A DNA stretch of 64,000 nt from Acrocarpospora catenulata (lineage in GTDB: Bacteria; Actinomycetota; Actinomycetes; Streptosporangiales; Streptosporangiaceae): the NCBI RefSeq assembly GCF_018476525.1, contig NZ_JAHCST010000048.1, forward strand, positions 1 through 64,000. Direction: 5' to 3'. The position numbers and the translations under genes are program-made. Below, piece by piece: positions 1 to 11,443 of this stretch. The notes under the pieces were generated by a model that saw only the letters and a list, made by a program, of their open reading frames with translations, was not told where the DNA came from and ran no database searches. The stretch's first letter is position 1; each line of letters opens with the position of its first letter.

Positions 1-174
1 CTCGCCTTACCCTCCACCAGGCCGAGGCCACCCCAACTGGCCTCGTCCACCCACCCCACCCTCCACCCCCTGCCCGACTTCGCCGTCCCCGTCCCCGTCC
101 CACCCACCCTCCCGACCTCCGACCGGCAACCGCTTCGTCACTCGTCGCTGATCGTATTGACGGGCCGTCGCAAG
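1..174 (+). CDS. possible 3' end of an upstream gene (partial)
   Basis: Frame 1 is open from the window edge to a TGA at 172-174. It shows strong third-position G/C bias, as in real genes of this window. The translation is proline-rich and ends in a basic tail (SLIVLTGRRK). Too little is present to name a family, and the other two forward frames also run open for some distance in this C-rich stretch, so it may simply be non-coding. The sequence from 175 to the next gene start holds no feature I can support. Confidence 0.3.
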
Positions 175-213
175 TGACCGGATGGCGCTATGCGGCTGGC
201 AGTATGTGGAGCT

Positions 214-2247
214 ATGAGTGAGAGCTTCCCCAGACTGTATGCCCGGACCCGGCGGTTCACCTTGGGGGTGCCGCGTCAATTCACGATCGTGGGGGATCGT
301 GTGCTGTTCCTGCGGAGCAGGTCGGGTACCGATGCGGTGACCTGCCTGTGGGAGTTGAGCGTGCCGGACGGGGTGGAGCGGCTGCTGGTCGATCCGGTGT
401 CGGCGGGGGTGGCTGAGGAGGATCTGCCGGCGGAGGAGCGGGCGCGGCGGGAGCGGGCGCGGGAGGCGGCGGGGGGTGTGGTCGCGTATGCCGTGGATGA
501 TGAGGGGCGGCGGATCGTGTTCGCGCTTTCCGGGGGGCTGTATCTGTGGGAGGCGGACCAGGTCCGGCGACTGGAGACGCCGGGGGCGGTCATCGATCCG
601 CGGCTGTCGCCGGACGGGGAGCGGGTGGCCTATGTGACCGGCGGGGTGCTCCGGGTGCAGGAGGTCGGCTCGGGGGCGGACATCGCGGTCGCGGCCGAGG
701 AAGGGGTGACCTTCGGGCTGGCCGAGTTCGCGGCGGCCGAGGAGCTGTCCCGGATGCGGGGGTACTGGTGGTCGCCGGACGGCCAGGCGCTGCTGGTGGC
801 CCGGGTGGACGAGGCACCGGTGGAGCGGTGGCACATCGCCGATCCGGCCAACCCCGACCGGGAGCCCGCGACGGTGGCCTATCCGGCGGCGGGGACCGCC
901 AACGCGGACGTCCAGCTGTTCGTGTACCGGCTGGACGGGACCAGGGTCCCGGTGCCGTACGAGGCGGAGTACCTGGTCACGACGGTCTGGGATGGGCACG
1001 GCCTGGCGCTGGTGACGCTGGACCGGGCGCAGCGCACGATGCGACTGCTGAGCGTCGACCCGGAGAACGGCGCGACGACCGTGGTCCGGGAGGACGTCGA
1101 TCCGGCGTGGCTGGACGTCGTGCCGGGCATACCGGGCCGTCTGGGTGACGGCACCCTGGTGTGGGTCGCGGACGAGGACGGCGGGCGCCGGCTGGTGGTC
1201 GGGGACCGCGCGGTCACCCCGCCGTCGTTGCAGGTCAGGGCGGTCCTGGACGTGGACGGGGACACGGTGCTCTTCCAGGCCTCCGGGGACCCCACCGAGA
1301 TCATGCTCTGGACCTACCGGGACGGCACACTCAGCCCGGTCACCACCGAGGCAGGCGTCTACACCGGCCGTAGGAAGGGCGGGGTCACCGTGGTGGCCGC
1401 GCAGACGCTGGACACCGAGGGCACTGCGGTCCGGGTGATCCGCCCGGACGGGTCGACCGTCGCGATCGCCGGTGTGGCCGAACGGCCCACGCTCGACCTG
1501 CGGGTCTCGCTGGTGCGAGCGGGGGACCGGCAGTTGTCGACCGCGGTGCTCCTGCCGTCCTGGCATGTCGAGGGCGCAGGGAAGCTCCCGGTCCTGATGG
1601 ACCCGTACGGCGGACCGCACGCGCAGCGGGTGATCGCCGCCAGCCGGAGCTTCCTGGAACCCCAATGGTGGGCCGAGCAGGGCTTCGCGGTGATCGTCAC
1701 CGACGGCCGAGGAACGCCAGGGCGGGGGCCGGCCTTCGAGCGGGAGATCCGACACGACTTCACCGTCACCCTCGACGACCAGGTGGACGCGCTGCTCTCG
1801 CTCCCCCACCCCGACCTGGACCTGACCCGGGTGGCCATCAGGGGCTGGTCGTTCGGCGGCTACCTGGCCGCGCTGGCCGTGCTCCGCCGCCCCGACGTGT
1901 TCCACGCGGCGGTGGCGGGCGCTCCGGTCACCGACTGGCGGCTTTATGACACCTGCTACACCGAGCGGTATCTCGGCCACCCGGACGAGGGCCACTACGA
2001 GCGCTCCTCGCTGCTCGCCGACGCCGAGAAGCTGGAACGCCCGCTAATGATCATCCACGGTCTGGCGGACGACAACGTGGTGGCGGCGCACACCCTGCGG
2101 CTCTCCTCGGCGCTGCTGGCCGCCGGACGCCCGCACACCGTGCTGCCGCTGTCGGGGGTGACCCACATGACGCCGCAGGAGGTGGTGGCGGAGAACCTGC
2201 TCCTGCTGCAGCTGGAGTTCCTGAAGAAGGCGCTAGGCGGTCTGTGA
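214..2247 (+). CDS. S9 family (prolyl oligopeptidase / DPP-IV-like) serine peptidase
   Basis: A 677-residue protein with an N-terminal beta-propeller region (DPPIV_N-like, roughly residues 60-440) and a C-terminal alpha/beta-hydrolase domain. The nucleophile motif GWSFGG places the catalytic Ser near residue 546. The acid is in GLADDN (about D619) and the base in GVTHMTP (about H651), so the triad is complete. The family cleaves short peptides after proline or alanine. No signal peptide is seen, so it is probably cytosolic. I chose the ATG at 214 because GTGGAG precedes it; an in-frame ATG at 190 would add eight residues. Its 3' end overlaps the convergent ABC gene by 15 bp. Confidence 0.9.
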   Translation: MSESFPRLYARTRRFTLGVPRQFTIVGDRVLFLRSRSGTDAVTCLWELSVPDGVERLLVDPVSAGVAEEDLPAEERARRERAREAAGGVVAYAVDDEGRRIVFALSGGLYLWEADQVRRLETPGAVIDPRLSPDGERVAYVTGGVLRVQEVGSGADIAVAAEEGVTFGLAEFAAAEELSRMRGYWWSPDGQALLVARVDEAPVERWHIADPANPDREPATVAYPAAGTANADVQLFVYRLDGTRVPVPYEAEYLVTTVWDGHGLALVTLDRAQRTMRLLSVDPENGATTVVREDVDPAWLDVVPGIPGRLGDGTLVWVADEDGGRRLVVGDRAVTPPSLQVRAVLDVDGDTVLFQASGDPTEIMLWTYRDGTLSPVTTEAGVYTGRRKGGVTVVAAQTLDTEGTAVRVIRPDGSTVAIAGVAERPTLDLRVSLVRAGDRQLSTAVLLPSWHVEGAGKLPVLMDPYGGPHAQRVIAASRSFLEPQWWAEQGFAVIVTDGRGTPGRGPAFEREIRHDFTVTLDDQVDALLSLPHPDLDLTRVAIRGWSFGGYLAALAVLRRPDVFHAAVAGAPVTDWRLYDTCYTERYLGHPDEGHYERSSLLADAEKLERPLMIIHGLADDNVVAAHTLRLSSALLAAGRPHTVLPLSGVTHMTPQEVVAENLLLLQLEFLKKALGGL

Positions 2248-3981
2248 CTTCCCGTGCCAGCTGTCCCAGAGCGCGGCGTAGGCTCCCCCGGCGGCGACCA
2301 GTTCGTCGTGGGAGCCCAGCTCGCTGATCACCCCGTCCTCGACCACGGCCACCCGGTCGGCGTCGTGCGCGGTGTAGAGCCGGTGCGCGATGGCGATGAC
2401 GGTCCGCCCGTCCAGCACGGCGGCCAGTGAGCGTTCCAGGTGGCGGGCGGCCCGGGGGTCGATGAGCGAGGTGGCCTCGTCCAGTACCAGTGTGTGCGGG
2501 TCGGCCAGCACCAGCCGGGCCAGCGCGAGCTGCTGGGCGTGGGCCGGGGAGATCGCCTCGCCGCCCGAGCCCACCTCGGTGTCCAGGCCCATGGCCGACA
2601 CCCACTCCCAGGCGTCCACCGCCTCGAGGGCACGGCGGACCTCGGCGTCGGTGGCGTCGGGGCGGGCGATCAGCACGTTGTCCCTGAGGGTGCCACGGAA
2701 GACGTGGTGCTCCTGGGTGACCAGGGCGACGTGCCCACGCAGCTCGTCCAGCGGCAGCTCGACCAGCGGGGTGCCGCCGACGGTCACCGCGCCGGTGCGG
2801 GGGCCGTGGATGCCCGCCAGCAACCGGCCCAGCGTGGACTTGCCGGCCCCGGACGGGCCGACCATGGCCAGCCGTTCGCCGGGCCGGACCGCCAGGTCGA
2901 TGCCGTGCAGCACGTCGTGGCCGTCCCGGTAGGCGTACCGGACGCCGGTGGCGGTGAGCTCCGCGCCGGACGGGCGCGCGCCGGTGGGGTCGCGGTCGTC
3001 GGGGACGTTGGCCACGCCGAGCAGGCGGGCCATCGAGGCGCCGCCCACCTGGAGTTCGTCCACCCAGGAGAGCAGCCGGTCCAGCGGGTCGATGAGCTGC
3101 TGCACGTAGAGGGTGGCGGCGGTGACCTGGAGCAGCGTCACCCAGCCCTGGATGTACATCAGGCCGCCGACGAGCACGGTGGCGACCACCGGGATGGCGT
3201 AGCCCATCTCCACCGAGGGGAACCAGACCATGCGCAGGCCGAGGGTGTACCGCTCGGCGGCGTAGGAGCGGGCGATGTCGGTGTCGGTGCGGGCCCGGCG
3301 GCGCTCCGGCAGGCCGAGCGCCTCCACCGTCCTGGCCCCCTCGACGGTCTCGGCCAGGCCTTCGGTCATGTCCGCGTACGCGGCGTTCTCCCGGAGGTAG
3401 CCGTCCCTGGCGCGTTTCAGGTACCAGCGGGTGGAGATCCACAGCAGCGGCACCGCGATCAGCGAGGGCACCGCCGTCACCGGGCCCACCAGCAGCAGCG
3501 CGCCCACCCCGAAGAACCCGGCGACCAGGGCGATCAGGGTTTCCGGCACGGCGTGCCGCACGGTGCGGGAGAGGGAGTCGACGTCCCGGGAGGTCCTGGT
3601 GATCAGGTCGCCGGAGCCCGCGCGCTCCACGGTGGACAGCGGCAGCGCGAGCACCCGGTCCACGAACTCCTCCCGGAGCTCGGCCAGCACACGCTCGCCG
3701 AGCCGGGCGGAGGCGTACACCGCGAATCTGGTCAGTACGGCCTGAGCCGCCACGAACCCCGCGATGGCCAGCGCCATCACGTCCACGTTCACGTTCCCGG
3801 TGCCGTGGACCACGTCCTCCACCAGGCGGCCCAGCAGCAGCGGGCTCGCCAGTCCGGTGACGGCGGCCAGCGCGTGCAGGCCCAGCGCGGCGGCCAGCTG
3901 CCGGGGGTACTTCAGGGTGAGCCGCCGGGCGTACGCGCGGACCTGGGCCTGGTCGGCGACGGGCAGGATCTGGCGGGCCAT
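2233..3981 (-). CDS. ABC exporter half-transporter, ATPase-competent partner
   Basis: A 582-residue fusion of a six-helix ABC_membrane domain (about residues 20-310) and a nucleotide-binding domain (about 340-575). Walker A (GPSGAGKST), Walker B with its glutamate (LVLDEATS) and the H-loop (IAHRL) are intact. The ABC signature is degenerate: SPAHAQQ stands where SGGQQQ is expected. It is the second gene of a two-gene operon; its ATG overlaps the stop of the upstream gene by one base, indicating translational coupling and a heterodimer. Substrate unknown; the family exports lipids, peptides or drugs. The complementary defects of the partner suggest a single working ATP site. Confidence 0.9.
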   Translation of the reverse strand: MARQILPVADQAQVRAYARRLTLKYPRQLAAALGLHALAAVTGLASPLLLGRLVEDVVHGTGNVNVDVMALAIAGFVAAQAVLTRFAVYASARLGERVLAELREEFVDRVLALPLSTVERAGSGDLITRTSRDVDSLSRTVRHAVPETLIALVAGFFGVGALLLVGPVTAVPSLIAVPLLWISTRWYLKRARDGYLRENAAYADMTEGLAETVEGARTVEALGLPERRRARTDTDIARSYAAERYTLGLRMVWFPSVEMGYAIPVVATVLVGGLMYIQGWVTLLQVTAATLYVQQLIDPLDRLLSWVDELQVGGASMARLLGVANVPDDRDPTGARPSGAELTATGVRYAYRDGHDVLHGIDLAVRPGERLAMVGPSGAGKSTLGRLLAGIHGPRTGAVTVGGTPLVELPLDELRGHVALVTQEHHVFRGTLRDNVLIARPDATDAEVRRALEAVDAWEWVSAMGLDTEVGSGGEAISPAHAQQLALARLVLADPHTLVLDEATSLIDPRAARHLERSLAAVLDGRTVIAIAHRLYTAHDADRVAVVEDGVISELGSHDELVAAGGAYAALWDSWHGKSQTA

Positions 3982-5660
3982 CAGTCCTCCCGGATGACGA
4001 TCGAGCGGTAGCGGGCGCAGGAGGCGAGCAACTCGCGGTGGGCGCCCTCGGCCTGGACCTTGCCGTGCTCCACGTAGAGCACCAGGTCGGCGCGGTCCAG
4101 CACGAGCGGGCTGGTGGTGCAGACCAGCGTGCTCCGCCCGGCCCTGGCCTTGCCGAGTCGTTCGGCGATGCGGGCCTCGGTGTGCGCGTCCACCGCGCTG
4201 GTGGGCTCCACCAGGATGAGGATCTCGGGGTCGGCGGTGAGCGCGCGGGCCAGCCGGAGCCGCTGCTGCTGGCCGCCGGAGAACTCCCGCCCGGCCTCGG
4301 CCACCCTGGTCTCCAGGCCCTCCGGCAGGGCCTCGACGATGTCCTCGGCGCAGGCCGCGTGCAGGGCGCGGGTCAGCCCGGCCGGCTCGCCGCGCACGTC
4401 CAGTTCCTCGCGGAGGGTTCCGGAGAAGAGCTTGGCGGCGTTGTCGGCGACCAGTACCTGCTCCCGGAACTCGGTCAGGTCCAGCTGGGCGACCGGGACC
4501 CCGTCCAGGGTGACCGCGCCCGGGGCATAGTGGCCGAGGCGGTCGGCGATGGCGATGGCCTCGTCGGGGTCGGCGGCGGCCAGGCCGATCAGCAGGCCCG
4601 GCCGGACCAGGACGCCCGACTCGGCGTCCAGCAGCGGGCCGCCGGGCACGGCCTGCGTGCCGCCGATGATCTCCGGCTCAAGTTCGAGGATGCGGCAGAC
4701 CCGGCGGGCGGCCACGTGGCCCTTGGTCAGCTTGTCGGCGGCCTCGGTGAGTGTGCGGAGCGGGGCGATCAGGAAGAACGCGTACCCGTAGAAGGCCACC
4801 AGTTGGCCCGCGCTGATCCGCCCGTCCAGCGCGAAGTGCGCGCCCTGCCAGGTGACCAGGGCGATGAGTAGTCCTGGCAGCAGGATCTGGGCGCCCTCCA
4901 GCAGCGACTCCACCGAGGCGACCCGCACGCCTGCCCTCCTGGTGCGCTGGGACTCCTCCCCGTAGCGTGCGGCGAAGACCTGCTCGCCGCCGATGCCGCG
5001 CAGCACCCGGAGGCCGGCCACGATGTCTCCGGCTCGCGTGGCCAGGTCGCCCTGGAGGTCCCGCTGGGCGTGCTGGCGGCGGTGCAGCGGCTTGAGCAGG
5101 GGACCGACGGCGATCGCCATGACCGGTACCCCGATCAGCACCATCAGGCCGAGGGGGAGTGAGGTGGCGAGCAGGATCACGGTCACCGCGCCGATGGCCA
5201 GCACCGCGCCCACCCCGCGCAGCAGGATGTCCATCGAGTTGCCGATGTGCGCGATGTCGGAGTTGCCGACGCTGACCACCTCGCCGGTGGAGAGGCGTTT
5301 GGGCAGCGTGGCGCCGAGTCGGGTGGCCTGACGACTGGTGAGCTGGACCGTCCGGTAGGCGGCCGACAGCCAGTTGAACACCGCGTACCGGTGGCGGAGG
5401 GTGCCGCAGACGGCGGTCAGCCCGCCGAGTCCGAGCAGCGCTGCCGACCAGGCGATCAGCTCGCCGGAGCGTCTGGCGGTGAGGGCGTCGATGGCCGCGC
5501 CGAGGGCGGCGGGAACCAGTGCCTGCGCCAGCCACCAGGCCGTGGCGAAGCCGATGCCGATGGCCAGGGGCGCCGCTTGGGCACGCGCCAGCCACCACAG
5601 GAACCGGAGTGGGCTGCGATGGTCAGGTATGCCGGGATCGGCCACAGGTAACGCGCGCAT
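3981..5660 (-). CDS. ABC exporter half-transporter, degenerate ATPase partner
   Basis: About 559 residues with a six-helix membrane domain and a C-terminal nucleotide-binding domain. The signature FSGGQQQR is canonical. Walker A is lost (GLAAADPDEA, no GK[ST]), Walker B has Val for the Asp (LILVEPTS), and the H-loop histidine is absent (CTTSPLVLD). This half should not hydrolyse ATP itself but can supply the signature to the partner's Walker motifs. First gene of the pair. I prefer the ATG at 5660 (GGAAAGG just upstream); a TTG at 5699 would add 13 residues. Confidence 0.88.
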   Translation of the reverse strand: MRALPVADPGIPDHRSPLRFLWWLARAQAAPLAIGIGFATAWWLAQALVPAALGAAIDALTARRSGELIAWSAALLGLGGLTAVCGTLRHRYAVFNWLSAAYRTVQLTSRQATRLGATLPKRLSTGEVVSVGNSDIAHIGNSMDILLRGVGAVLAIGAVTVILLATSLPLGLMVLIGVPVMAIAVGPLLKPLHRRQHAQRDLQGDLATRAGDIVAGLRVLRGIGGEQVFAARYGEESQRTRRAGVRVASVESLLEGAQILLPGLLIALVTWQGAHFALDGRISAGQLVAFYGYAFFLIAPLRTLTEAADKLTKGHVAARRVCRILELEPEIIGGTQAVPGGPLLDAESGVLVRPGLLIGLAAADPDEAIAIADRLGHYAPGAVTLDGVPVAQLDLTEFREQVLVADNAAKLFSGTLREELDVRGEPAGLTRALHAACAEDIVEALPEGLETRVAEAGREFSGGQQQRLRLARALTADPEILILVEPTSAVDAHTEARIAERLGKARAGRSTLVCTTSPLVLDRADLVLYVEHGKVQAEGAHRELLASCARYRSIVIRED

Positions 5661-5735
5661 AGCCTTTCCAGACTCGCAAATGCCCAGGTCAACCGGCAAA
5701 TGGTTTTCTGGTGGCTCAGCCCCGGTTCCGGCCGC

Positions 5736-6469
5736 TCAGCCGCGACGGCCCAGGAAGTCGGCGTTCATGCGGGCGATGGTGTCCAGCGGGATGCCCTTGG
5801 GGCAGACCGCTGTGCACTCGCCGGTGTTGGTGCAGCCGCCGAAGCCCTCCAGGTCCATCTGCTCCACCATGGCCTTGGCCCGGACGGCCCGCTCCGGCTG
5901 TCCCTGCGGCAGCAGGCCCAGGTGGGTGATCTTGGCGGCGGTGAAGAGCGAGGCCGACCCGTTCGGGCAGGCCGCCACGCAGGCCCCGCACCCGATGCAG
6001 GTCGCCGCGTCGAACGCGGCGTCCGCGTCCTCCTTCTTCACCGGTACGGCATGCGCGTCCGGCGCCGACCCGGCCGGCACCGAGATGAACCCCCCGGCCT
6101 GGATGATGCGGTCGAACGCCGACCGGTCCACCACCAGATCCTTGATCACCGGGAACGGCGCCGCCCGCCAGGGCTCGACGGTGATCACATCGCCGTCGCT
6201 GAACTGCCGCATGTGCAGCTGGCAGGTGGTGGTCGCGCGGCTCTCCCCGTGCGCCACCCCGTTGATGACCAGCCCGCACATGCCGCAGATGCCTTCACGG
6301 CAGTCGTGGTCGAAGGCCACCGGGTCGTCCCCGTCCAGGATCAGCCGCTCGTTCAGCACGTCCAGCATCTCCAGGAACGACATATCCGGCGAAACCTCTT
6401 CGACGTGATAAGTCACCATTTGGCCTGACTTGGCCGCGTCGTGCTGCCGCCAGATCTTGAGGGTGAGGT

Positions 6470-6473
<4 letters not shown>
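5736..6473 (-). CDS. sdhB: succinate dehydrogenase iron-sulfur subunit (type-B-like operon)
   Basis: A 245-residue SdhB/FrdB protein. The plant-type ferredoxin half carries the [2Fe-2S] ligands in CREGICGMC plus a later Cys. The C-terminal half carries [12 protein letters not shown] for the [4Fe-4S] cluster and [12 protein letters not shown] for the [3Fe-4S] cluster. It passes electrons from the flavin of SdhA to the membrane quinone site. The GTG start overlaps the sdhA stop by 4 bp, and it is last in the order sdhC-sdhA-sdhB. Size and order match the Corynebacterium/Streptomyces-type sdhCAB. Confidence 0.93.
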
Positions 6474-8403
<1,930 letters not shown>

Positions 8404-8407
<4 letters not shown>

Positions 8408-9129
8408 CGAACCACTCCGATCAGCACGGCGTACGGGACGGACAGGAAGCCGGCCACCAGCCCGGCCGAGACCAGCACGGCCCCCGCCTGGAGCGCCTTG
8501 CGGTGGCGGCCCAGGCCGAGCGTCTGGAAGGCGCTCCACAGGCCGTGGCGCAGGTGCAGGCCGACCATGACCACGGCCAACGTGTAGACGAGGGTCACGT
8601 ACCAGTGCTGGAAGCCGGCCACCACCCGCGCGTACGGCGTGGCGGCGGGCCCCGCCGGGTTGGCCACGCCGAACGTGAGGTCCAGAAGGTGATAAATCAC
8701 GAAAAGGGCGATGGTGAGGCCGCCCCAGCGCATGATGTGCACCACGTACCCGCCGGCCTGGGACCTGCGGCGCCGGGCGTAGCGGACCGGCCGGGCCCGG
8801 GCGGCGCGGCGGGCCAGCGCGACCGCCGACCACAGGTGCAGCCCCACCGCGGCCACCAGCACGACCTCCACCAGCGTGAGCACGGCCCGCTTCGGCAACG
8901 CCGGGTAGCCGACCTCACGCAGCCAGGCCGCGTACTCGTTGAAGGCCGTCGCGCCCGCGAAGGTCTTGAGGTTCCCGGCCATGTGACCGGCCAGGAAGAG
9001 CACCAGCACCGCGCCGGTCACCGCCATCACGGCCTTCTGGCCGGTGGAGGAGCCGAAGAACCCCGGCTTGCGCGCAGGCGGCGGGACGATCGGCCGGGTG
9101 GCCGCCCCCCGTTCGATGATGGAGGTCAC
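8404..9129 (-). CDS. sdhC: succinate dehydrogenase cytochrome b subunit, diheme type
   Basis: A 241-residue membrane anchor with five predicted helices: about residues 31-52, 80-105, 128-150, 165-190 and 205-235. Histidines suitable for heme ligation sit inside helices (LAGHMAG, GLHLWS, IYHLLD, LHLRHG). Single-subunit five-helix anchors of this kind belong to type-B enzymes, which carry two hemes and use menaquinone. GTG start; first gene of the operon and divergent from the LysR gene. The 156-bp gap between them holds a LysR-type palindrome at 9188-9204. Confidence 0.9.
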
Positions 9130-9187
9130 GCCTTTGACGGTAAGAAGCCGCCGCGAATGCCGTCCAAGTCATCGGGGATCTGGTTTC

Positions 9188-9204
9188 CATAGCCGTCGGC
9201 TATG
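9188..9204. promoter_or_regulatory. LysR-type operator palindrome between sdhC and lysR
   Basis: CATAGCCG-t-CGGCTATG is a perfect 8-bp inverted repeat with a one-base centre. It contains the LysR signature T-N11-A (T9190 to A9202) and an ATA-N9-TAT arrangement. It lies 59 bp upstream of the sdhC start on one side and 82 bp from the lysR GTG on the other, the usual position for a divergently acting LysR protein. Binding is inferred, not shown. Confidence 0.6.
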
Positions 9205-9285
9205 AGATCAGGCTCCGGCGGTCTTGCCGCATCCCCGCCACCCGGCCTGATGCGAGCAATATCACACCACGTACGCTGGGGAATC

Positions 9286-10221
9286 GTGCAGTTACAGCAG
9301 CTCGCGTACTTCGTGGCGGTGGCCGAGACCCGGCACTTCACGCAGGCCGCCGAGCGCGTGCGGGTGGCCCAGCCCTCGCTGAGCAAGCAGATCAAGGCCC
9401 TGGAGACCGAGCTCGGCGCCCCGCTGTTCAGCCGGGCCAGGGGCAACGTGACCCTGACCCCGGAAGGGGAGGCGCTGCTGCCGCTGGCGCGGCGCATGCT
9501 GACCGACGCCGAGACCGCCAGGCGGGAGATCGCCGAGCTGGCCGGGCTCCGCCGGGGCCGGGTCCGGCTGGGCGCCACGCCCTCGCTCTGCGCCGGGTTG
9601 CTGGCCGACGCGCTGGCCCGGTTCCACCTGGACTACCCCGGGGTGGAGCTGGAGGTCGAGGAGGGCGGCTCCCGTGACCTGGTCCGGGCGCTGGCCCGGG
9701 GGCAGCTGGACCTGGCGTTGATCATCCTTCCGTTGCAGGGGGACGATCCGGCGCTGGTGACCGAGGAGATCCTGCGGGAGAGCCTGGTGGTGGCGGCGCC
9801 CGCGCATCTGGCGGGGCCGGTGCGCAGGCCGTACCTGCGGATGGCGGAGTTGCGGCGGCGGCCGCTGGTGATGTTCCGGCGCGGCTACGACCTTCGCGAG
9901 GCGACCCTGAACGCCTGCCGCGTGGCCGGCTTCGAGCCGCGGTTCGCGGTCGAGGGCGGCGAGATGGACGCGGTGCTCCGGTTCGTGGAGGCCGGTCTCG
10001 GGGTGGCGGTGGTGCCGTCCATGGTGCTGGACGGGCGGCCCGGCCTGATCGGCACGCCCCTGCTGCCGGGGCTCCAGCGCACGGTGGCGCTGGCCCACCG
10101 CAAGGACGTGCGGCCGACCCGGGCGGCGGAGGCGTTCCGGGCCACCCTGCTGGCCTTCCTGGCCGAAGCCACGCAGGAGGGAACGCTCCCCGACGGGGTC
10201 GAAGCGCTCCCACAGGTGTGA
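9286..10221 (+). CDS. LysR-family transcriptional regulator, divergent to sdhCAB
   Basis: 311 residues. The N-terminal winged HTH starts VQLQQLAYFVAVAETRHFT and continues through RVAQPSLSKQI (residues 1-60). A LysR substrate-binding domain occupies about 90-300. I chose the GTG at 9286 because GGGGA precedes it and the LysR N-terminus begins there; an upstream extension to 9202 lacks homology to the family. Divergence from sdhCAB, with an intervening palindrome, suggests it controls that operon and itself. The co-inducer is unknown. Confidence 0.9.
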   Translation: MQLQQLAYFVAVAETRHFTQAAERVRVAQPSLSKQIKALETELGAPLFSRARGNVTLTPEGEALLPLARRMLTDAETARREIAELAGLRRGRVRLGATPSLCAGLLADALARFHLDYPGVELEVEEGGSRDLVRALARGQLDLALIILPLQGDDPALVTEEILRESLVVAAPAHLAGPVRRPYLRMAELRRRPLVMFRRGYDLREATLNACRVAGFEPRFAVEGGEMDAVLRFVEAGLGVAVVPSMVLDGRPGLIGTPLLPGLQRTVALAHRKDVRPTRAAEAFRATLLAFLAEATQEGTLPDGVEALPQV

Positions 10222-10267
10222 CCCGATCTCGCTATATTTGTGAGGCCCTCCCCCGAAAGAGGCGTGC

Positions 10268-11422
10268 GTGCCGACTCTCTCCTACGGTCTCCATGACCTC
10301 CTCACCCTCCTCCTCATCGAGGACGACCCAGAGGACAAGTTCCTGGTGGAAGAGGCGCTCGCGGGCGCGCAGAAACCACCGAAGATCATCTGGGCGCGGA
10401 GTCTGGCCGAGGGCAGGGAGCGGCTGACCAGCGAGGTCAAGTGCGTGCTTGTGGACCTCTCGCTGCCGGACGCCAGCGGCCTGGAGGCGCTGGAACACGT
10501 GCTCCAGATGGCCCCCGACACGGCGGTGCTGGTGCTGACCGGCCTGGACGACGTGCAGATGGGCGTGGACGCGGTGGCCGCCGGGGCCCAGGACTACCTG
10601 CTCAAGCAGGACGTGGACGGCCCGCTGCTGGCCCGCGCCATCCGGTACGCCATCGAGCGCAAGCGCGGCGACCTGGCCCAGCGGGAGCTGGTGGCGCAAC
10701 GGCTGCTCAGCGCCGAGGCGGCCCGGCTTGAGCACGGCCTGCTGCCGGTGCCGATGCTGGGCGGCGACGCGCTGCACCACGACAGCACCTACCTGCCAGG
10801 CCGGGAGGCGGGCCTGCTGGCCGGGGACTTCTGGGACACCGTGCAGACCCCGGACGGCGCGGTGCACGTGGTGGTCGGCGACGTCTGCGGGCACGGCCCC
10901 GACGAGGCCGCGCTCGGCGCCGCGCTGCGCATCGCCTGGCGCACGCTGACCATCGCCGGCCTGGACGGCAACCCGATGCTGGCCACCATGGACACCGTGC
11001 TCCGGCACGAGCGCAACTCCCCGGAGATCTTCACCACGCTCTGCACCGCCACCATCGCGCCCGACCTGGGCTCCGCCCGGCTCTACGTGGTCGGCCACCC
11101 GCCGCCGGTGGCGATCAGGGGCGAGGACGTGAACGTGGTCACCGAGATCCCGTCCGGGCCGCCGCTGGGCATCTTCAAGGACATGACCTGGAACCCGGTG
11201 GACGTCGCGCTGGGCGAGGTATGGTCGCTGCTGCTCTACACCGACGGGCTGATCGAGGCGACCGTCGGCGGCGGGCGCGACCTGCTGGGCACCGAAGGAC
11301 TGATCGGCCTCATCCGCGAACAGGGCGGCATCGACCTGCGCCGCCTGATCGCCCGGGTGCAGGAGATGCACAAGACCGCATTGACCGACGACCTGGCTGC
11401 GGTGGTCCTATCCCGGAGGTGA
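10268..11422 (+). CDS. response regulator with PP2C/SpoIIE-type phosphatase output
   Basis: 384 residues. The N-terminal receiver domain (about 10-130) has acidic residues IEDD, the phospho-acceptor Asp near 63 (LVDLSLP) and a conserved Lys (LLKQD). A linker helix leads to a SpoIIE/RsbU-like PPM phosphatase domain (about 170-384) with metal-binding aspartates in GDFWD, GDVCGHG and LYTDGLIEA. Such proteins dephosphorylate anti-sigma-factor antagonists or similar partners on signal. GTG start. It heads a three-gene cluster with a kinase and a second receiver. No cognate anti-sigma or antagonist gene is visible here. Confidence 0.88.
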   Translation: MPTLSYGLHDLLTLLLIEDDPEDKFLVEEALAGAQKPPKIIWARSLAEGRERLTSEVKCVLVDLSLPDASGLEALEHVLQMAPDTAVLVLTGLDDVQMGVDAVAAGAQDYLLKQDVDGPLLARAIRYAIERKRGDLAQRELVAQRLLSAEAARLEHGLLPVPMLGGDALHHDSTYLPGREAGLLAGDFWDTVQTPDGAVHVVVGDVCGHGPDEAALGAALRIAWRTLTIAGLDGNPMLATMDTVLRHERNSPEIFTTLCTATIAPDLGSARLYVVGHPPPVAIRGEDVNVVTEIPSGPPLGIFKDMTWNPVDVALGEVWSLLLYTDGLIEATVGGGRDLLGTEGLIGLIREQGGIDLRRLIARVQEMHKTALTDDLAAVVLSRR

Positions 11423-11443
11423 ACGAGAAGAGGTGAACGAGAA
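11416..11443 (+). repeat. 14-bp tandem duplication spanning stop codon and Shine-Dalgarno region
   Basis: GAGGTGAACGAGAA is present twice head to tail (11416-11429, 11430-11443) and begins a third time (GAGGTGA). The first copy contains the phosphatase stop codon. The copies repeat a purine-rich sequence immediately before the kinase start, so several potential ribosome-binding sites lie in series. Confidence 0.85.

Noticed and set aside
7-1995. Very long leftward open frame opposite the S9 peptidase gene
   Set aside because: Antisense shadow caused by high GC; low-complexity Arg/Pro/Gly translation with no family motif, while the forward frame has a complete peptidase.
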